A stretch of 64,000 nt of DNA, from assembly GCF_003073045.1 (NCBI RefSeq), contig NC_037596.1, positions 13,575,950 through 13,639,949 of the forward strand. Reading direction: 5' to 3'. The notes under the pieces were generated by a model, which saw nothing but the letters and a program-made list of their open reading frames with translations, was not told the origin of the DNA and searched no databases. The position numbers were made by a program, and so were the translations under genes. The DNA is from Pomacea canaliculata. Lineage: Eukaryota; Mollusca; Gastropoda; Architaenioglossa; Ampullariidae. Positions 46,426 to 57,094 of this stretch are shown one piece after another; within the stretch, counting starts at the first letter, position 1, and every line of letters begins with the position of its first letter.

Positions 46426-48775
46426 TCATTTTTCAGAAAATTTATGAAGTAGCAGCAGAAAAGCATTCCGCTCAGCACTAGCCGCTTCAAATTTTTCCCG
46501 CTCCAGGGCCAGTTCTTGCCTCCTTATCTCCAGTTCTGCTAGCCTCTCCTCCCTCTTTTCTACTTGTCTTTTAATAACAAGTTCTAACAGAAGATCATTA
46601 GGCTTTTTCTTCTTTGAAGAAGGCACAACATCTGCACACAAACAGGTGCATAAATAAATCAACTGATTATATTTTTCAAAGAGGCATTCTGCAGACTCTT
46701 CTATGAGCAGCAAAAACAGATTCACACCTATATAGAACAGCGTTGCTGATAGGACCATTCGCAGTCTGGTTTACAGTTTTTCGCATGAATCAAGTAAGCT
46801 AGGAGCAACTGCTGGCCACATACCATTCATCAATCCTTATGTCAATTCATAGACAACATGTTTGCATGTTGTGTTGCATGCGTATATATGTCATTATTTG
46901 TAAAGCTTCATGAGTTTGCCCCCTAAGGGTAGGGATAAGGTGCTACTATATAACTTTATTTATATTGTACCAATACCTATGTGGATAAAAGCAACAATTA
47001 TATTTGACTGGGAACATGCTGTTCTCTCTCTGGCCTCACAATGCGCTGTCACGCCACCTTTGTTATTTTTATGTTTATGCATTGCTTGACATGTGCAAGA
47101 TTAGTCTTTGCTTACCTTCACTGCTAGATGAAGAAGGTCCAGCAGCATCTTCACTTTGTTTTCTTTTTCGTGACTCCATTGCTGCAGCACGTATTTCTAC
47201 AGCACGTTTCCTCTGCTCCACTTCATCTTTTTTTTTTTTCTGACTTTTTTCCCCCATCTCTTCATTTTCTATACTTTCTTTGATTCCTATTATTTCTAAG
47301 AGCAGATGATCCTTTTCTGTTAGTTCCTCTTCTTCCCCTGATCTAAAATTAAAAGAAATACAGTAAAGTGGATGATTTTATATTTTTTAACTCGCACAAA
47401 TACAGAAACACTCTTTGGACTTGTCCTGAGTACTTGTGGTTGTATGTTTTTATTCTTTATAAAGCACTGACATACTGATTCAGATTAATTGTTCCCGTAT
47501 ATTTTGTTCAGTCATGACTTACTTTGCTTGCTGTATATTCTGGGTGCGCTTAAATTGTTCAATCAAAAGATTGGTTCTCTCTCGGACTCTCCGAGCCTCC
47601 AGTGTTGAAAATTGTTCAATCTGTAGTGCATAATTGAAACATGGTAAAATCAGAGTCCATCTATAAATTACACGTAGTAAACATTGTAATTACTAAACAC
47701 AGATGAGTTAGCATTATGACTGACAAGTAGTGAGTTGAAATGCAGTACCTGAAACAGAGTTAACATTATATGGATTTTGGTGCTATTTTAGCAGCATAAG
47801 CCAAATGTCTTTTTTTACATTTCCCATAAACTTTCCTTTTGTGTATATAATGAGGTTGTATACAAACTTATTTAGTTTTGGTTTACTTGTGGTATGCATC
47901 CTTCCATTGACAGGACAAATTTTCATGAATTCACTGACTTTTTAAAATCACTTTAACATCATGAAATAAATTGGTTTTTTTAAAAAAATATGTTTTGCTT
48001 GATTGTATGCTGCTACATGTATTGCAAGTTTGTGCATGATTGTGAGGAATTGAAGATACATACACATCTTAAGGAATCAGCCACTCTTTTCCAGCCAGCC
48101 CCAGATTTTTCGAAAGGCCGGTCAAACAAGACCTGCCTCAATAAATGCAGGTCCATTTCCGATGTGAAACGGATGATTTTTTTGCCTCTGAAAGTAAAAT
48201 AAAAATATCCAAATGCTAGTAGTGACCAGGGATAACCAGTACAACTTAATTTCAAAATTTCTCAGCATTTCATTCCTGACCCACTTTAATTCCTAAAAAA
48301 AAACACATAAATATTACAACTGTATAATAAATAAAAAAATTAATAACATGAAGAAATAATTTTTGCCTATGGTATGAAATATTTATTCAAGAGTTATAGA
48401 TAGTTGTTCCTATTGCTCTATAATAGTACTAAGAAATATTTAACGGTTATTTTTGGGATAGATAACTAATGATGAAGAAAATTATAATTATTATCTTTAA
48501 CAGTTTTATCTCATCATTAAATAACTTTACACGAAAAGTGTCTGAGCAAGTCTTGTACATACGATTGAATAGACATAAACCAGCGATTGCAGGCATGGTC
48601 GTTTTTCACTGCTTTAACTTCATAAACAAGCAGCTTTGTTTGATTTCCAGCATAAAGTATGATTGCAGAAGATTTAAATATTATAAACAGTTGAAATTAT
48701 ATTGACTATCCTTGCAAAAAAAGCTGAAATAAGGCGAACAACTTACCCGTTTTGGTCACAACTGCTGGATTCCAT
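46426..48775 (-). CDS. Harbinger-associated Myb/SANT-like protein, five exons
   Basis: Exons on minus: 48775-48747, 48187-48064, 47620-47523, 47342-47116 and 46631-46426. All junctions are GT-AG and every phase agrees, giving 227 residues. The start is MESSSCDQNG. Exon 2 encodes a Myb/SANT-like helix region (RFTSEMDLHLLRQVLFDRPF, then GWKRVADSL). Exon 3 continues with ARRVRERTNLLIEQFKR. Exon 4 is Lys/Glu- and Ser-rich. Exon 5 is a probable coiled coil rich in Arg, Glu and Leu, ending LLLLHKFSEK. In Harbinger elements this partner binds the ends and helps transposase enter the nucleus. Exons 2 and 3 together make the full DNA-binding module. Confidence 0.85.
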
Positions 48776-48971
48776 TTTACCCGTTGCGGCTGGCTTTGGC
48801 AGAAGTGATGACGTAGGGCTCAAGTTCCCGTGACGCTACAGGTTGCCGCTCCCGTTTCGCGGCGCGCTAGCGCTGAATCTCAAACTCTCTATTCTCTCAC
48901 CTGACATCATTTTACATCATATTATATAGCTTATGCATTTGGTAACTACTACTAACTATTGGCAATTAACT

Positions 48972-49078
48972 ACTGCAAAATTTTAGTGCTGTAGCACAAG
49001 CCTATCTTGACAAAGTGCTTTTATAGTTAACGACTGGTTGTCAAAAATGGCAGAGAAATTCAAGTTTGAAGATTTAAT
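48972..49078 (-). repeat. Dispersed repeat, partner of 38700-38815
   Basis: Reverse-complement match to 38700-38815. It lies between the Harbinger right end and the coding part of the Mutator-like copy that follows, so it probably belongs to that element's 3' region. Confidence 0.7.
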
Positions 49079-49179
49079 ATGTATATAACACATACAGATC
49101 ACTTCAAAAAATATTTGGTGTTTATAAGCTGCAGTAGGCGTCTTTGTCTGATTGCCTACATCTCTTTTCATCTCGATGC

Positions 49180-50043
49180 TCTTGATAGTCTTTCAAAATG
49201 GTTACTGTTGGAACAATATCAAGATGTTTCATCACCTGAGTGAAATGAGCAGAGCCTTGATTAAAAAATGGATACAGCTGATGCAACTGCTGATTTCACA
49301 CGCGCAGCACCCACAAATTTTGTCTTTGGACATCTAGCCCAGATGGTTGCAATCAAGGCTTCATTTGCATTTTGGGTTTTTCCATGCTGTGTACTCCTTC
49401 AAAGTTTAGGGGTGACATTCTTTCATTGATGGGTTGAATGGCACGTGCAACTTCATAAGCATTCCTGGGGTTTCTCCCGCAGCTACTGCTTTCTTACAGA
49501 ACCACCAAGAGTCTGGGCCATCCGGACATCTCAGATGATGTGGTTTGTTATCTGTAGACATACAGTGTAGCAATGTTGCCCAGATCGCTACCCTCATCTC
49601 CCAGATGTTTGTTGATTGCATTTCTGTAATATTCTTGCAGTTTTGTGCAGACATTCATTGTTAAGGCTCCATACTTCCTTCCTCCTAATTTTTCCTCTGT
49701 TGCCTTTTTCCTAAGAACTGCTCCCATCCTTTTGTGGCAATTATTGACACACTCTAACTTTTCTTTGTGCTGCCATACACATTTGCTGCTGTTAATGCTA
49801 AGTTGGCAGTAGAATCACCATCTGACAGCATACTGGTATATTGCATGTTGTGCTTGTCTAAAGATCTGCCCCATAGTATGAGTGCTGCCTCCTTCTCCAT
49901 TGCCTTTGATGAACCTTCATAATTAAGTGTGCAGCTGTCCTTATGCTGTTTATCCCATTCTTTTCTCTCCTCAACAGTCATGTCTGTAACTTTGGCAACT
50001 TTACAAGCCTGGCAGTGCTTAGACAGAACTGTATAATCTAGGA
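49180..50043 (-). pseudogene. Mutator-like transposase, catalytic and C-terminal part
   Basis: On minus the first piece (from 50043) has LDYTVLSKHCQACKVAKVT, KDSCTLNYEGSSKAMEKEA and YTSMLSDGDSTANLALTAAN, the second-half catalytic core with a DGDS motif. After frameshifts it continues with MGAVLRKK, KPHHLRCPDGPDSWWFCKKA and IWARCPKTKFVGAARVKSAV. This order matches the invertebrate Mutator-like transposase family. Several shifts and stops mean no protein is made. Its N-terminal part lies beyond a hAT insertion at 50568-50830. Confidence 0.75.
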
Positions 50044-50567
50044 CAGGGGTGTCAAACTCAATAACCCAAGGGGCCAAATCTCACATCACACAAGGTGGCG
50101 GGCCGTAGGTTATTATTTAAGTCTGATAACTTTTTAGTGAACACTAAAAAAATGAACTTTTAGTTATTAATTTTGTGTAAACAAAATTAAAGTAATAACA
50201 AACCAAGGCTTAGCAGTTTTTCTTCTTAATTTATTTATTCAGAAGTGGACATTTGACATCATTTCTTGGCAGCAGGTTCGTTTATATTTGGAGTAAGTTT
50301 CTGTGTTGTGGAGATTCTCAGGATGGACTGCAAGTGTACATCAGTAAGACGACTCCTGTGTGATGTTTTGTTGTTCTTCATCACAGAGAAACGTTGCTCA
50401 CACAGATGTGTGCTGCCAAACATGCTCAAGATTCGAGGCACATGTAGACAAAGCTGGGGCATTGTTTATGGGAGGGAATGAGTAAACTGTGCAGGCCCCA
50501 CACAGTCGTACTTTGCCTTCAGAGACTCATTACACTGCAGTTCTATGAGCTCAATCGGATGCCTTCA
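50044..50567 (-). mobile_element. hAT transposon 3' fragment inserted in the Mutator-like copy
   Basis: The outer end at 50044 reads CAGGGGTGTCAAACTCAATA, a hAT-type terminal sequence. On minus, the frame carries LQCNESLKAKYD, then the dimerisation domain: LHVPRILSMFGSTHLCEQRF, SVMKNNKTSHRSRLTDVHLQ and SILRISTTQKLTPNI. This is the C-terminal hAT domain of the type also seen in GTF2IRD2-like and ZBED/SCAND3-like proteins. The BED finger, the catalytic region and the other end are missing. Confidence 0.8.
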
Positions 50568-50830
50568 TTACCATTTCTCTAACATTAATGTGTGCCGTGC
50601 CGATCTTTTTGGTCAGTTTTTGGTATGTTTTGTGATGCATGCCAGGAATGTTTACCAAAGCTGAAAATTTATTCATGGCTGCGTGGCCAAGTTCATTAAA
50701 AGAAAGTACCAAGGCACTATTTATGCCAAAACCTGTACTTGTCTTTTCACTTTCCTCAATTCGCGAACAGGAGTATTTTTGGGCGGTAAATGTGAACGTC
50801 TGACATTTGATATTTATCTGTCGTGAATAT
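50568..50830 (-). pseudogene. Mutator-like transposase N-terminal part
   Basis: The minus frames read WGYSRQINIKCQ, KYSCSRIEE, ALVLSFNELGHAAMNKFSAL and KIGTAHINVREMVMKA, closely resembling the better preserved copy at 53990-54351. It is separated from the catalytic part by the hAT fragment, and about 80 residues are missing in between. Confidence 0.65.
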
Positions 50831-51298
50831 CCCCATTTATCGCCAAAAAAAAACTTAAAAACTGCCTGTAGTGCAACATTCAGGGCAAGAAAATAAAGAA
50901 AACATATCTGTCAGTTTTTAACTCAATTAATACATAGAAAATACACAAACCTTTAAATGTGCTTCAAGTACACAAGCAATGTCATACATGACGGTCAACC
51001 GTTGACTATTTCCTTCCATTAGTTTTTTCAACAAAATGACTGCATACCCAAGCCTGTGTGCAAACAAAAAAGTTGTGAAAATCAAACTGATATTAAACAC
51101 ATTACCTTTGGAAATTTTGGACCTTCTGTTATCCCCAGCTTGAAAGTTGCTGCAAATGAACATGCAAAAGGTTGAAGCATTCTATTTGAATACGTACCAT
51201 AGGGTGTTAAAATAGCATATTTATAGCGTGTGGCAAATTTTTTTGGGTACATACAATGAAAGTTTTTATTTTAATCAATGTTTATCATTATAAACATA

Positions 51299-51772
51299 CT
51301 AGTATACCAGGATGATAGATGGAGCAACTTCAAGATATTTCATCACTTGGGAAGGGTGGGCTGAACCTTGATTAAACTGTGATACAGCTGATTTAACCTG
51401 TGCAGCACCTGCAAAGCTTGTTTTGGGACATCTAGCCCAAATGGTGGCATTTAGGGCTTCATTGGCATTTTGCGTTCTACCATGCTGCATTCTCTTCAGA
51501 AGATTGGGGTCTGACATTCTTTCATGTATGGGGCAAATGGCCCAAGCAACATGTTTTCCTGGTGTCTTGCCTTTGGCTGCTGCTCTTTTATAAAAACACC
51601 AAGACTTGGGGCCATCAGGGCATCTCAGATGATGGTAAAGGCTACCGTTTTTGTCTGCAATCTGTTTGTTAATGCATGCCAGAAATGTTTACCGAAGCTG
51701 AAAATTTATTCATGGCTACGTTACAAAGGCCAGGTTTATTAAAGGAAAGTGCCATAGCACTATTATTGTCAA
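51299..51772 (-). pseudogene. Internally deleted Mutator-like copy
   Basis: From 51772 on minus the N-terminal piece (ALSFNKPGLCNVAMNKFSAS) jumps near 51665 to the C-terminal half: LRCPDGPKSWCFYKRAAAKG, MSDPNLLKRMQHGRTQNANE, then IWARCPKTSFAGAAQVKSAV and FNQGSAHPSQVMKYLEVAP. The catalytic middle is gone. A deletion derivative of the same family. Confidence 0.65.
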
Positions 51773-51839
51773 AATCTGTACTCGCTTGAGTAATAATACA
51801 AATGTAACAAGGGATGTACATATATTATGTCAACTGAGT

Positions 51840-52335
51840 GTATTAATTTTGTGATGGCAATTTAAATTCACTTGGGTTTAGGGAGGGAGGGGGGATGATA
51901 AAATTACCATCTTCATACCTTTAATTCCCATTATACCAAATATACTTGCAAATGTCATTTTCAAAGCAAAGTAGTATGAAAAGGCATTAGCACATAAAAA
52001 ACATGGGTAGTCAATAACATAAATCAGGAATCAGTTGATGTGTTTGCAATAAACTATTCAAGTGAAATTTAGAAATAAATTCATTTAGAAATAGTGTAGA
52101 TCATTATAAACCTTTAGCATCATCAGTATTATCATCAACATCATCCTTATCATTAGCACCAACATCACCATTACACAAGTTAGTGTTTAAATCAGCATAA
52201 ACATCACGCTCAGCTTCAGCAGATGCATGCATCATAGTTTCACTGCTGGTTTTTGCCTGCAAATTACGCACCACCATGATATGTTCATCAGTGCCTTTTC
52301 AGTTTTCCTGTTGAGGAGAAGTGCTACTCCTTCAG
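51840..52335. other. Mostly non-coding, with a small Mutator-like piece
   Basis: Within this stretch 52092-52255 on minus encodes SSETMMHASAEAERDVYADL followed by an Asp-rich run. It is related to the SAEAVHDAYANVFSN part of the copy at 53990-54351. The rest shows no gene. Confidence 0.5.
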
Positions 52336-52339
52336 AGTG

Positions 52340-52660
52340 CTAAACGACTGATCTTCCTGAGAACAAGATGGTAGTGTGTCCTGACGCTAATCTCCTCTTT
52401 CCTGTGCCCGTGATTTCCAGGATGTAGTTGTCAAACTCGTTGACTAGTTGGAGCATCCTGTCAGTCTGGTACAAGGTCTGGACATTCCAGCACCTCAACT
52501 TTTTCCTCGGTTTCAGTAAATCCACTGTCGGGGCGCCAGCTCCATCTCGGGTTTGGCTGTCCTTCATAAGTCCAGTCACCTGGTGTGTTACATTACCTTT
52601 GCCAACCGTAGCGAGTATTCTGGTATTGGTTTCTGTAACATCTATTTTTTACCACAACCT
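52340..52660 (-). pseudogene. RTE-type retrotransposon endonuclease N-terminus
   Basis: The minus frame has KLRCWNVQTLYQTDRMLQLV followed by ASGHTTILFSG, the start of the apurinic-endonuclease-like domain in RTE-type LINEs (usually KMRIGTWNVRTLY...). The segment ends shortly after, so only the 5' part is present. The catalytic residues further downstream are absent. Confidence 0.68.
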
Positions 52661-52689
52661 ACTTTAGCTCTAGGTGAGGTGTCCACCTT

Positions 52690-53260
52690 AATCACCTCTT
52701 ACGACATGCATGGCAGAGAAGTGATCGATGTGAAGATCACACAGCTCTGTCTTTGCACTCAAGATAGCCTTCATTTCCCGAATGCTGTGGCTCTGTCTCT
52801 CAGCAGGTATAACTGGCAAAGGCTTGGCATGTCTTCGCTTGGGTCCAAATTCGTGTGCAAAGTACACATCATCATCATCATTCTCTAAACATGCAGCCTT
52901 ACGCTTCGTTGGAAAACCTAAAACAAAATCATCGTCGTCATTTGAAAAATCATCGCAAAGTAATTTGTTTATTTTCTCTTTATTCCCTATTACACTTGCT
53001 GCCTCGGCAAGCAAACTCAAAGCTGACACAACTGCCTTTTACTTGTCAGCATTGCCAGCTGCTCCTATTGGCTCTTGCTGGATTTTGAGACTGCCTTCAC
53101 CTGAAACAAGAAGTACACCATCATTAGAATAATTAACAGAATGCTGTACATTATTGTTTGGGACATTAATATTTTCCATAAACGGTTTTATATGTTGTAA
53201 TGGACGGTGACGTGGGCCCTGCTGCGCAATGGATACTCTTTCGTTCATACATTCGCCCAC
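52690..53260 (-). pseudogene. Unrecognised ORF with one in-frame stop
   Basis: Two adjacent minus frames (53260-53039 and 53029-52688) lie in the same frame and are joined across a single TAA after GAAGNADK. Together they make about 190 codons, including VVSALSLLAEAASVIGNKEK, an acidic SNDDDDFVLGFPTKRK stretch, and HSIREMKAILSAKTELCDLH. I recognise no family. It lies among Mutator-like fragments and may be an accessory part of one of them, or a captured host exon. Confidence 0.45.
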
Positions 53261-53264
53261 ACAC

Positions 53265-53985
53265 CTAATTACAACAATTCAGTTTGTGATAATAATTAAA
53301 GAATATAATTTCAGAAATACATGGGTAAATTTATACACATCACACATCTGGTTACTAAATGACTTATTACAGTTATCTCACTGATGGTCCTTAGTATTCC
53401 ACAGATTACACATCCGCATGTAAGAGTTCACAGATCCTAGTGAAGTTTAAGTTCAATAAAATGCAGGTCGCTACTAATCCTCACGTTGGAGTTCACACAC
53501 GCACTACAGAAGATGATAAAACTCAAGGTCCCTCGGACCCTTTAACGTCTGTTACGAGACGGACTTTCTGTCGTGGCCACTCTCTAGCCCACTGCCTGGA
53601 AAAGTGAAGCTTCTTTCTCTCCTCCCTACTTTGTTCATTTTTCGGTGGGTTTTTCTCCGCCGAGGAGGGTGGCCCAAAACCACTACCAAAAGCAGTGGAA
53701 CAATTCTCTTCCCTGGCCGTACGTCCACATTAGGTGCTCGGATGAAGTTGACACCGACACTGGACACCGGCAGCGAGATGGGTGTCGCGCCAGCCAGGGG
53801 AGATGTGCCGGCTTGGCCCGCACACGATGTTTTGTCCAACCAACCAATTTAACCACTCTTATCAAACATTACAAAGTAACTAAACACAGTAAACACACTA
53901 CACCTTACAAAAAGACAATATGTAGAAAATACAATGAACAGAGTAAACATAATGCTTTAACGATAACATCAAGGGGGGAAACACC
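53265..53985. other. No recognised gene
   Basis: A GC-richer block at 53540-53840 has overlapping frames on both strands (for example 53645-54001 plus and 53839-53552 minus). They are mutual shadows without a domain I recognise. Confidence 0.5.
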
Positions 53986-53989
53986 ATTT

Positions 53990-54351
53990 TCATTATTATA
54001 ATCATCATTATTATGGGGAGAGACATTGCTGAAAACATTTGCATAAGCATCATGCACAGCTTCAGCGGATGTCTTCACCATTTCACTAACGTTAATATGT
54101 GCTGTGCCGGTCTTTTTGGTATGTTTTGTGATGCATGCCAGGAATGTTTCACAAAGATGAAAATTTTTGACTGCTGCGTGACCAAGGCCAAGTTCATTAA
54201 AACAAAGTACCATAGCAATATTTATGTCCAAAACTGTATTCGCTTTTCCCCTTACCTGAATTCGCGAACAGGAGTATTTTTGGGTGGCAAATGGGCATTT
54301 CTGACATTTGATATTAATTTTTTGTGAATAACCCATTTTGATCTCCAACAA
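53990..54351 (-). pseudogene. Mutator-like transposase N-terminal region, best preserved copy
   Basis: The open frame from 54351 reads MGYSQKINIKCQKCPFATQK, then VLDINIAMVLCFNELGLGHA, FLACITKHTKKTGTAHINVS and SAEAVHDAYANVFSN. This is the N-terminal region of the family, with a zinc-binding-like CxxC followed by a helical segment. The catalytic half is not attached: the frame runs into AT-rich sequence at 54010-53990. Confidence 0.65.
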
Positions 54352-54404
54352 GCTCTTTATAACTGCCTGCAGTGCAACATTCAGGGCAAGTGAATAAAGT
54401 TTAA

Positions 54405-54848
54405 AGTGTCAGTTTTAATCCATATTAGCTTTTATATATTGATAAATGTTGGGTATATTTAAGCCACCATTACGAACAGTTTTCACTGCAACTTTCCTGT
54501 TTATTCGATCAGGTTTTCCATCCCACACAAAGTTAAAGCATTGCTATTGGAGTTCTTGTATATCTTGGATAGGGGGATTAGGCAGCAGTATCCATAAATA
54601 AATTAATTTTGATAGTATTAATGATTTTAGCACAGCCACTCTTCCCATTGGTGTAATAACTTGTTTAAGCCAAGATTTCATTAAATTCCTCGTTTCAGCA
54701 TATTTTTCCTTAAAGTTTAGAGTGTAACATGTTTCTAACTTAGTGCTTAGCCATATCCCTAATATTTTAAATTCTGCTGGGTTCCATTGAAACTTCAGGT
54801 GTGGGGAATATTTTATGGGTGAATTTTTTCTATTTCCTAACCAGATAG
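54405..54848 (-). mobile_element. Inverted 5' segment of an L1/Tx1-like LINE
   Basis: Read on minus, this carries the late reverse-transcriptase region: TIWLGNRKNS, KFQWNPAEFKILGIWLSTKL, GRVAVLKSLILSKLIYLWIL and LPNPPIQDIQELQ, then CFNFVWDGKPDRINRK and GGLNIPNIYQYIKAN. The immediately adjacent plus-strand segment (54849 onward) encodes the next part of the same polyprotein in opposite orientation. This layout is what 5' inversion during LINE insertion (twin priming) produces. Confidence 0.78.
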
Positions 54849-56275
54849 TTAAAAAGCTAAATGTCACTGAACACCAATGGAAAGATGTAGTGATAAAGAT
54901 ATACCCAAAACTCGTAGATATAGATAAATATGGCACACAACATAAAACCTAACCCTAACCCTGACACACAACATAAAAATAAATTTTGGAAAGATGTATT
55001 AAATGCTTATAAGGAATTTTATTATTACGTCAAGCCAGAGACATCAGAGGAGGTGATGGCAGAACCAATACACTTAAACAGTAGATTGCAGCTTGGCCAG
55101 AAGGTTATTTTCTTCAAAAACTGGGTTAGTATGGGGTTATATAGAATTCAACATTTCTATAATGAATCTGGTGTACTTTTGTCCCTGGGTGAAATTAATG
55201 CCAAGTATGGAACAACAATAGATATTGTTACGTACATGGGCTGTGGTCCCTTGTATGAGAAGCATGAATAATCTCGCCGTTAAGAGGTCCAGGATTTAGT
55301 TCGATATCTCCAGCACACATGAGAAGACTTGAAATGATAACAGCTAGCAATACACACTGTGTTTTCCTTGCTCTCACCTTGCCAAGCATGATTGCAGCAG
55401 TTTTCGCCCTTCGCCACATGAAGTAAGCAAATCGCCATAAAAAAAGGCCACAACTCACACGGAAAGTTGTAATTTCCAACGGCATTTCCACAGGATATAT
55501 AACACACAATTCACTTTTACACTTTTGGTCCAGATGATATAGATAAACTAAACTTAATAGGTTTTCTTAAGGTTTCATCGAGAGCACTCAAAAACGCATG
55601 TAACCTCGAGTGTGAGCTGTACTCAGTCTCAAAAACTATTAAACTAATTGATTCTATAAAGAAAGGTTCCAAATATTATTACGAAATATTGACAGAAAAC
55701 ACAATCAGGCCCAAATGTTGTGAAAAGTGGGAGAATAAAATAGGGGCCCAATTACCCTGGAAAATAATATTTTCCAAGGTTCAAGGAATAAAAGATATTA
55801 AACTGAGATGGTTTCAGTGCAGAATTACACACAGAATTCTAGGTACAAACTCCCTGGCAGAATATGGGATATAAGTTAATAATAAATGCAATTTCTGTGG
55901 CAACGAAAGGGAGACAATTGAACATCTATTTTGGCGCTGTAAGGCAACCAAACTATTTTGGACAAGCCTAGAAAAGGCAATAAGGGAAAAATGCTCTAAA
56001 AATAATAAATTAGCACTTAACGAATCTGTAATACTATTTGGATATGAAGCAAACTGTCCAATAGATAAGACATTAGAGAATATACTACTAGAAGCAAAGT
56101 TTTTTTATCTATAAATGTAAAATAGAGAAGAAACAGCCAGACTTAAGAGTTTTTATTCTGCAGTTAAATAGAAAATACAAGATTGAGGAATTTAGCGCAC
56201 TTGTTAATATGAAATTGCAGGAATTTATAATAAGCTGTGCTGATTTTATGAGTTTATCTGAAAATATATAATTTC
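54849..56275 (+). mobile_element. 3' segment of the same LINE, interrupted
   Basis: The plus strand continues the polyprotein: VKKLNVTEHQWKDVVIKIYP, FWKDVLNAYKEFYYYVKP and IFFKNWVSMGLYRIQHFYNE. The reading is interrupted at about 55265-55525 by the 2A-bearing insert. It resumes with KWENKIGAQLPWKIIFSKVQ, LRWFQCRITHRILGTNS and a CNFCG...H.FWRC zinc-knuckle region. Stops and shifts show it is dead. Confidence 0.78.
55268..55525 (-). pseudogene. LINE N-terminal fragment with a 2A-like motif
   Basis: The minus frame from 55509 contains a hydrophobic segment (CVLLAVIISSLLMCAG) followed immediately by GDIELNPGP at 55311-55285 and a few more residues. D-[VI]-E-x-N-P-G-P is the ribosome-skipping 2A consensus. 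Such motifs occur at the start of ORFs in invertebrate CR1/L2-like retrotransposons, sometimes overlapping a signal peptide. Only this N-terminal piece is present and it interrupts another LINE, so it is not an active gene. Confidence 0.75.
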
Positions 56276-56479
56276 ACGACTTTGTATTAAAAAAAAACCA
56301 AGCAAACAAACCAAAAAAATCAATGTGACTGCAGGCAAGTGGCAAAAATCTTGCATGGATTTCTGTGTGTGAAGTGAATGGAACAGGCATTAATACGCGA
56401 AACTCCTGGAGAAGAGCCTGTGGAGATGGTAGAGGTTGTGATTCCGTCCTTCGGTCTATCACACTCTCGATACTTCTAC

Positions 56480-56800
56480 CAAATCACGTCGACGTTTACC
56501 GCGTGCTCTCACACTAAATTGCTTATCAATTAACACTTTAATTAGCTCGAGCCCCCAGCACGCATACCCCAATGAACAACTCAAGGCAATGTAGTGTATA
56601 AAAGGTTATTAATCATCGAGAGGATTATACAAATTATGGCACAATGATACAATTCCAAACATAACCATATGGTCGTTATCTAGGGTGTCCCGTTATTCTA
56701 ATTGTTCTCCTTCTTCTAGTCCAGATATCTAATGAGCCACGACTCAACTAATCTTAATCAAACTACACACTGCACACACCACACGCCACTTATCTTTACA
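56480..56800. repeat. Dispersed repeat family, copy 2
   Basis: Aligned with 42640-43010 in the same orientation. It is cut on the right by the second Harbinger element at 56940. No coding content. Confidence 0.8.
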
Positions 56801-57094
56801 CACAAGTCTCTAGTCACGTGAGGGCCCTCCTTCTTCTTCGTCCTGGAATCCGCAGGTGTCTTCCGTCGTTCGTATCGCCCTCCTCCTTCACTCGCAGAGA
56901 TTCTGGCACCACCGCGTGCCTACCTGTACCTCGTCCCTTAAGGCCCGGGCACACGAGAAACAAAAGCCCGCGAAACTGTTCCCAAACAGCCTTGTTTTTC
57001 CTGTTCGCCGTGTGACTTGTTCGGCTCTAGTCCGCGAGCTGTTCGCCGCTTTAAAACCCGTCCTAAAATTTAGCGCGTGTTTCGACTGTTCATC

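Larger units (their letters stand above)
44317..48890. mobile_element. Near-complete PIF/Harbinger transposon
   Basis: This 4574-bp element has perfect 17-bp inverted ends (AGAGAGTTTGAGATTCA) and a 3-bp ATT duplication at 44314-44316 and 48891-48893. It carries both genes expected for the superfamily: a DDE transposase on plus and a Myb/SANT-like DNA-binding protein on minus, convergent and about 320 bp apart. Only one frameshift is visible. It sits inside the decayed Mutator-like region, whose 3' sequence resumes at 48894. Confidence 0.93.

Noticed and set aside
53552..54001. Overlapping frames on both strands in a GC-richer block
   Set aside because: They are mutual shadows with no domain or splice support.
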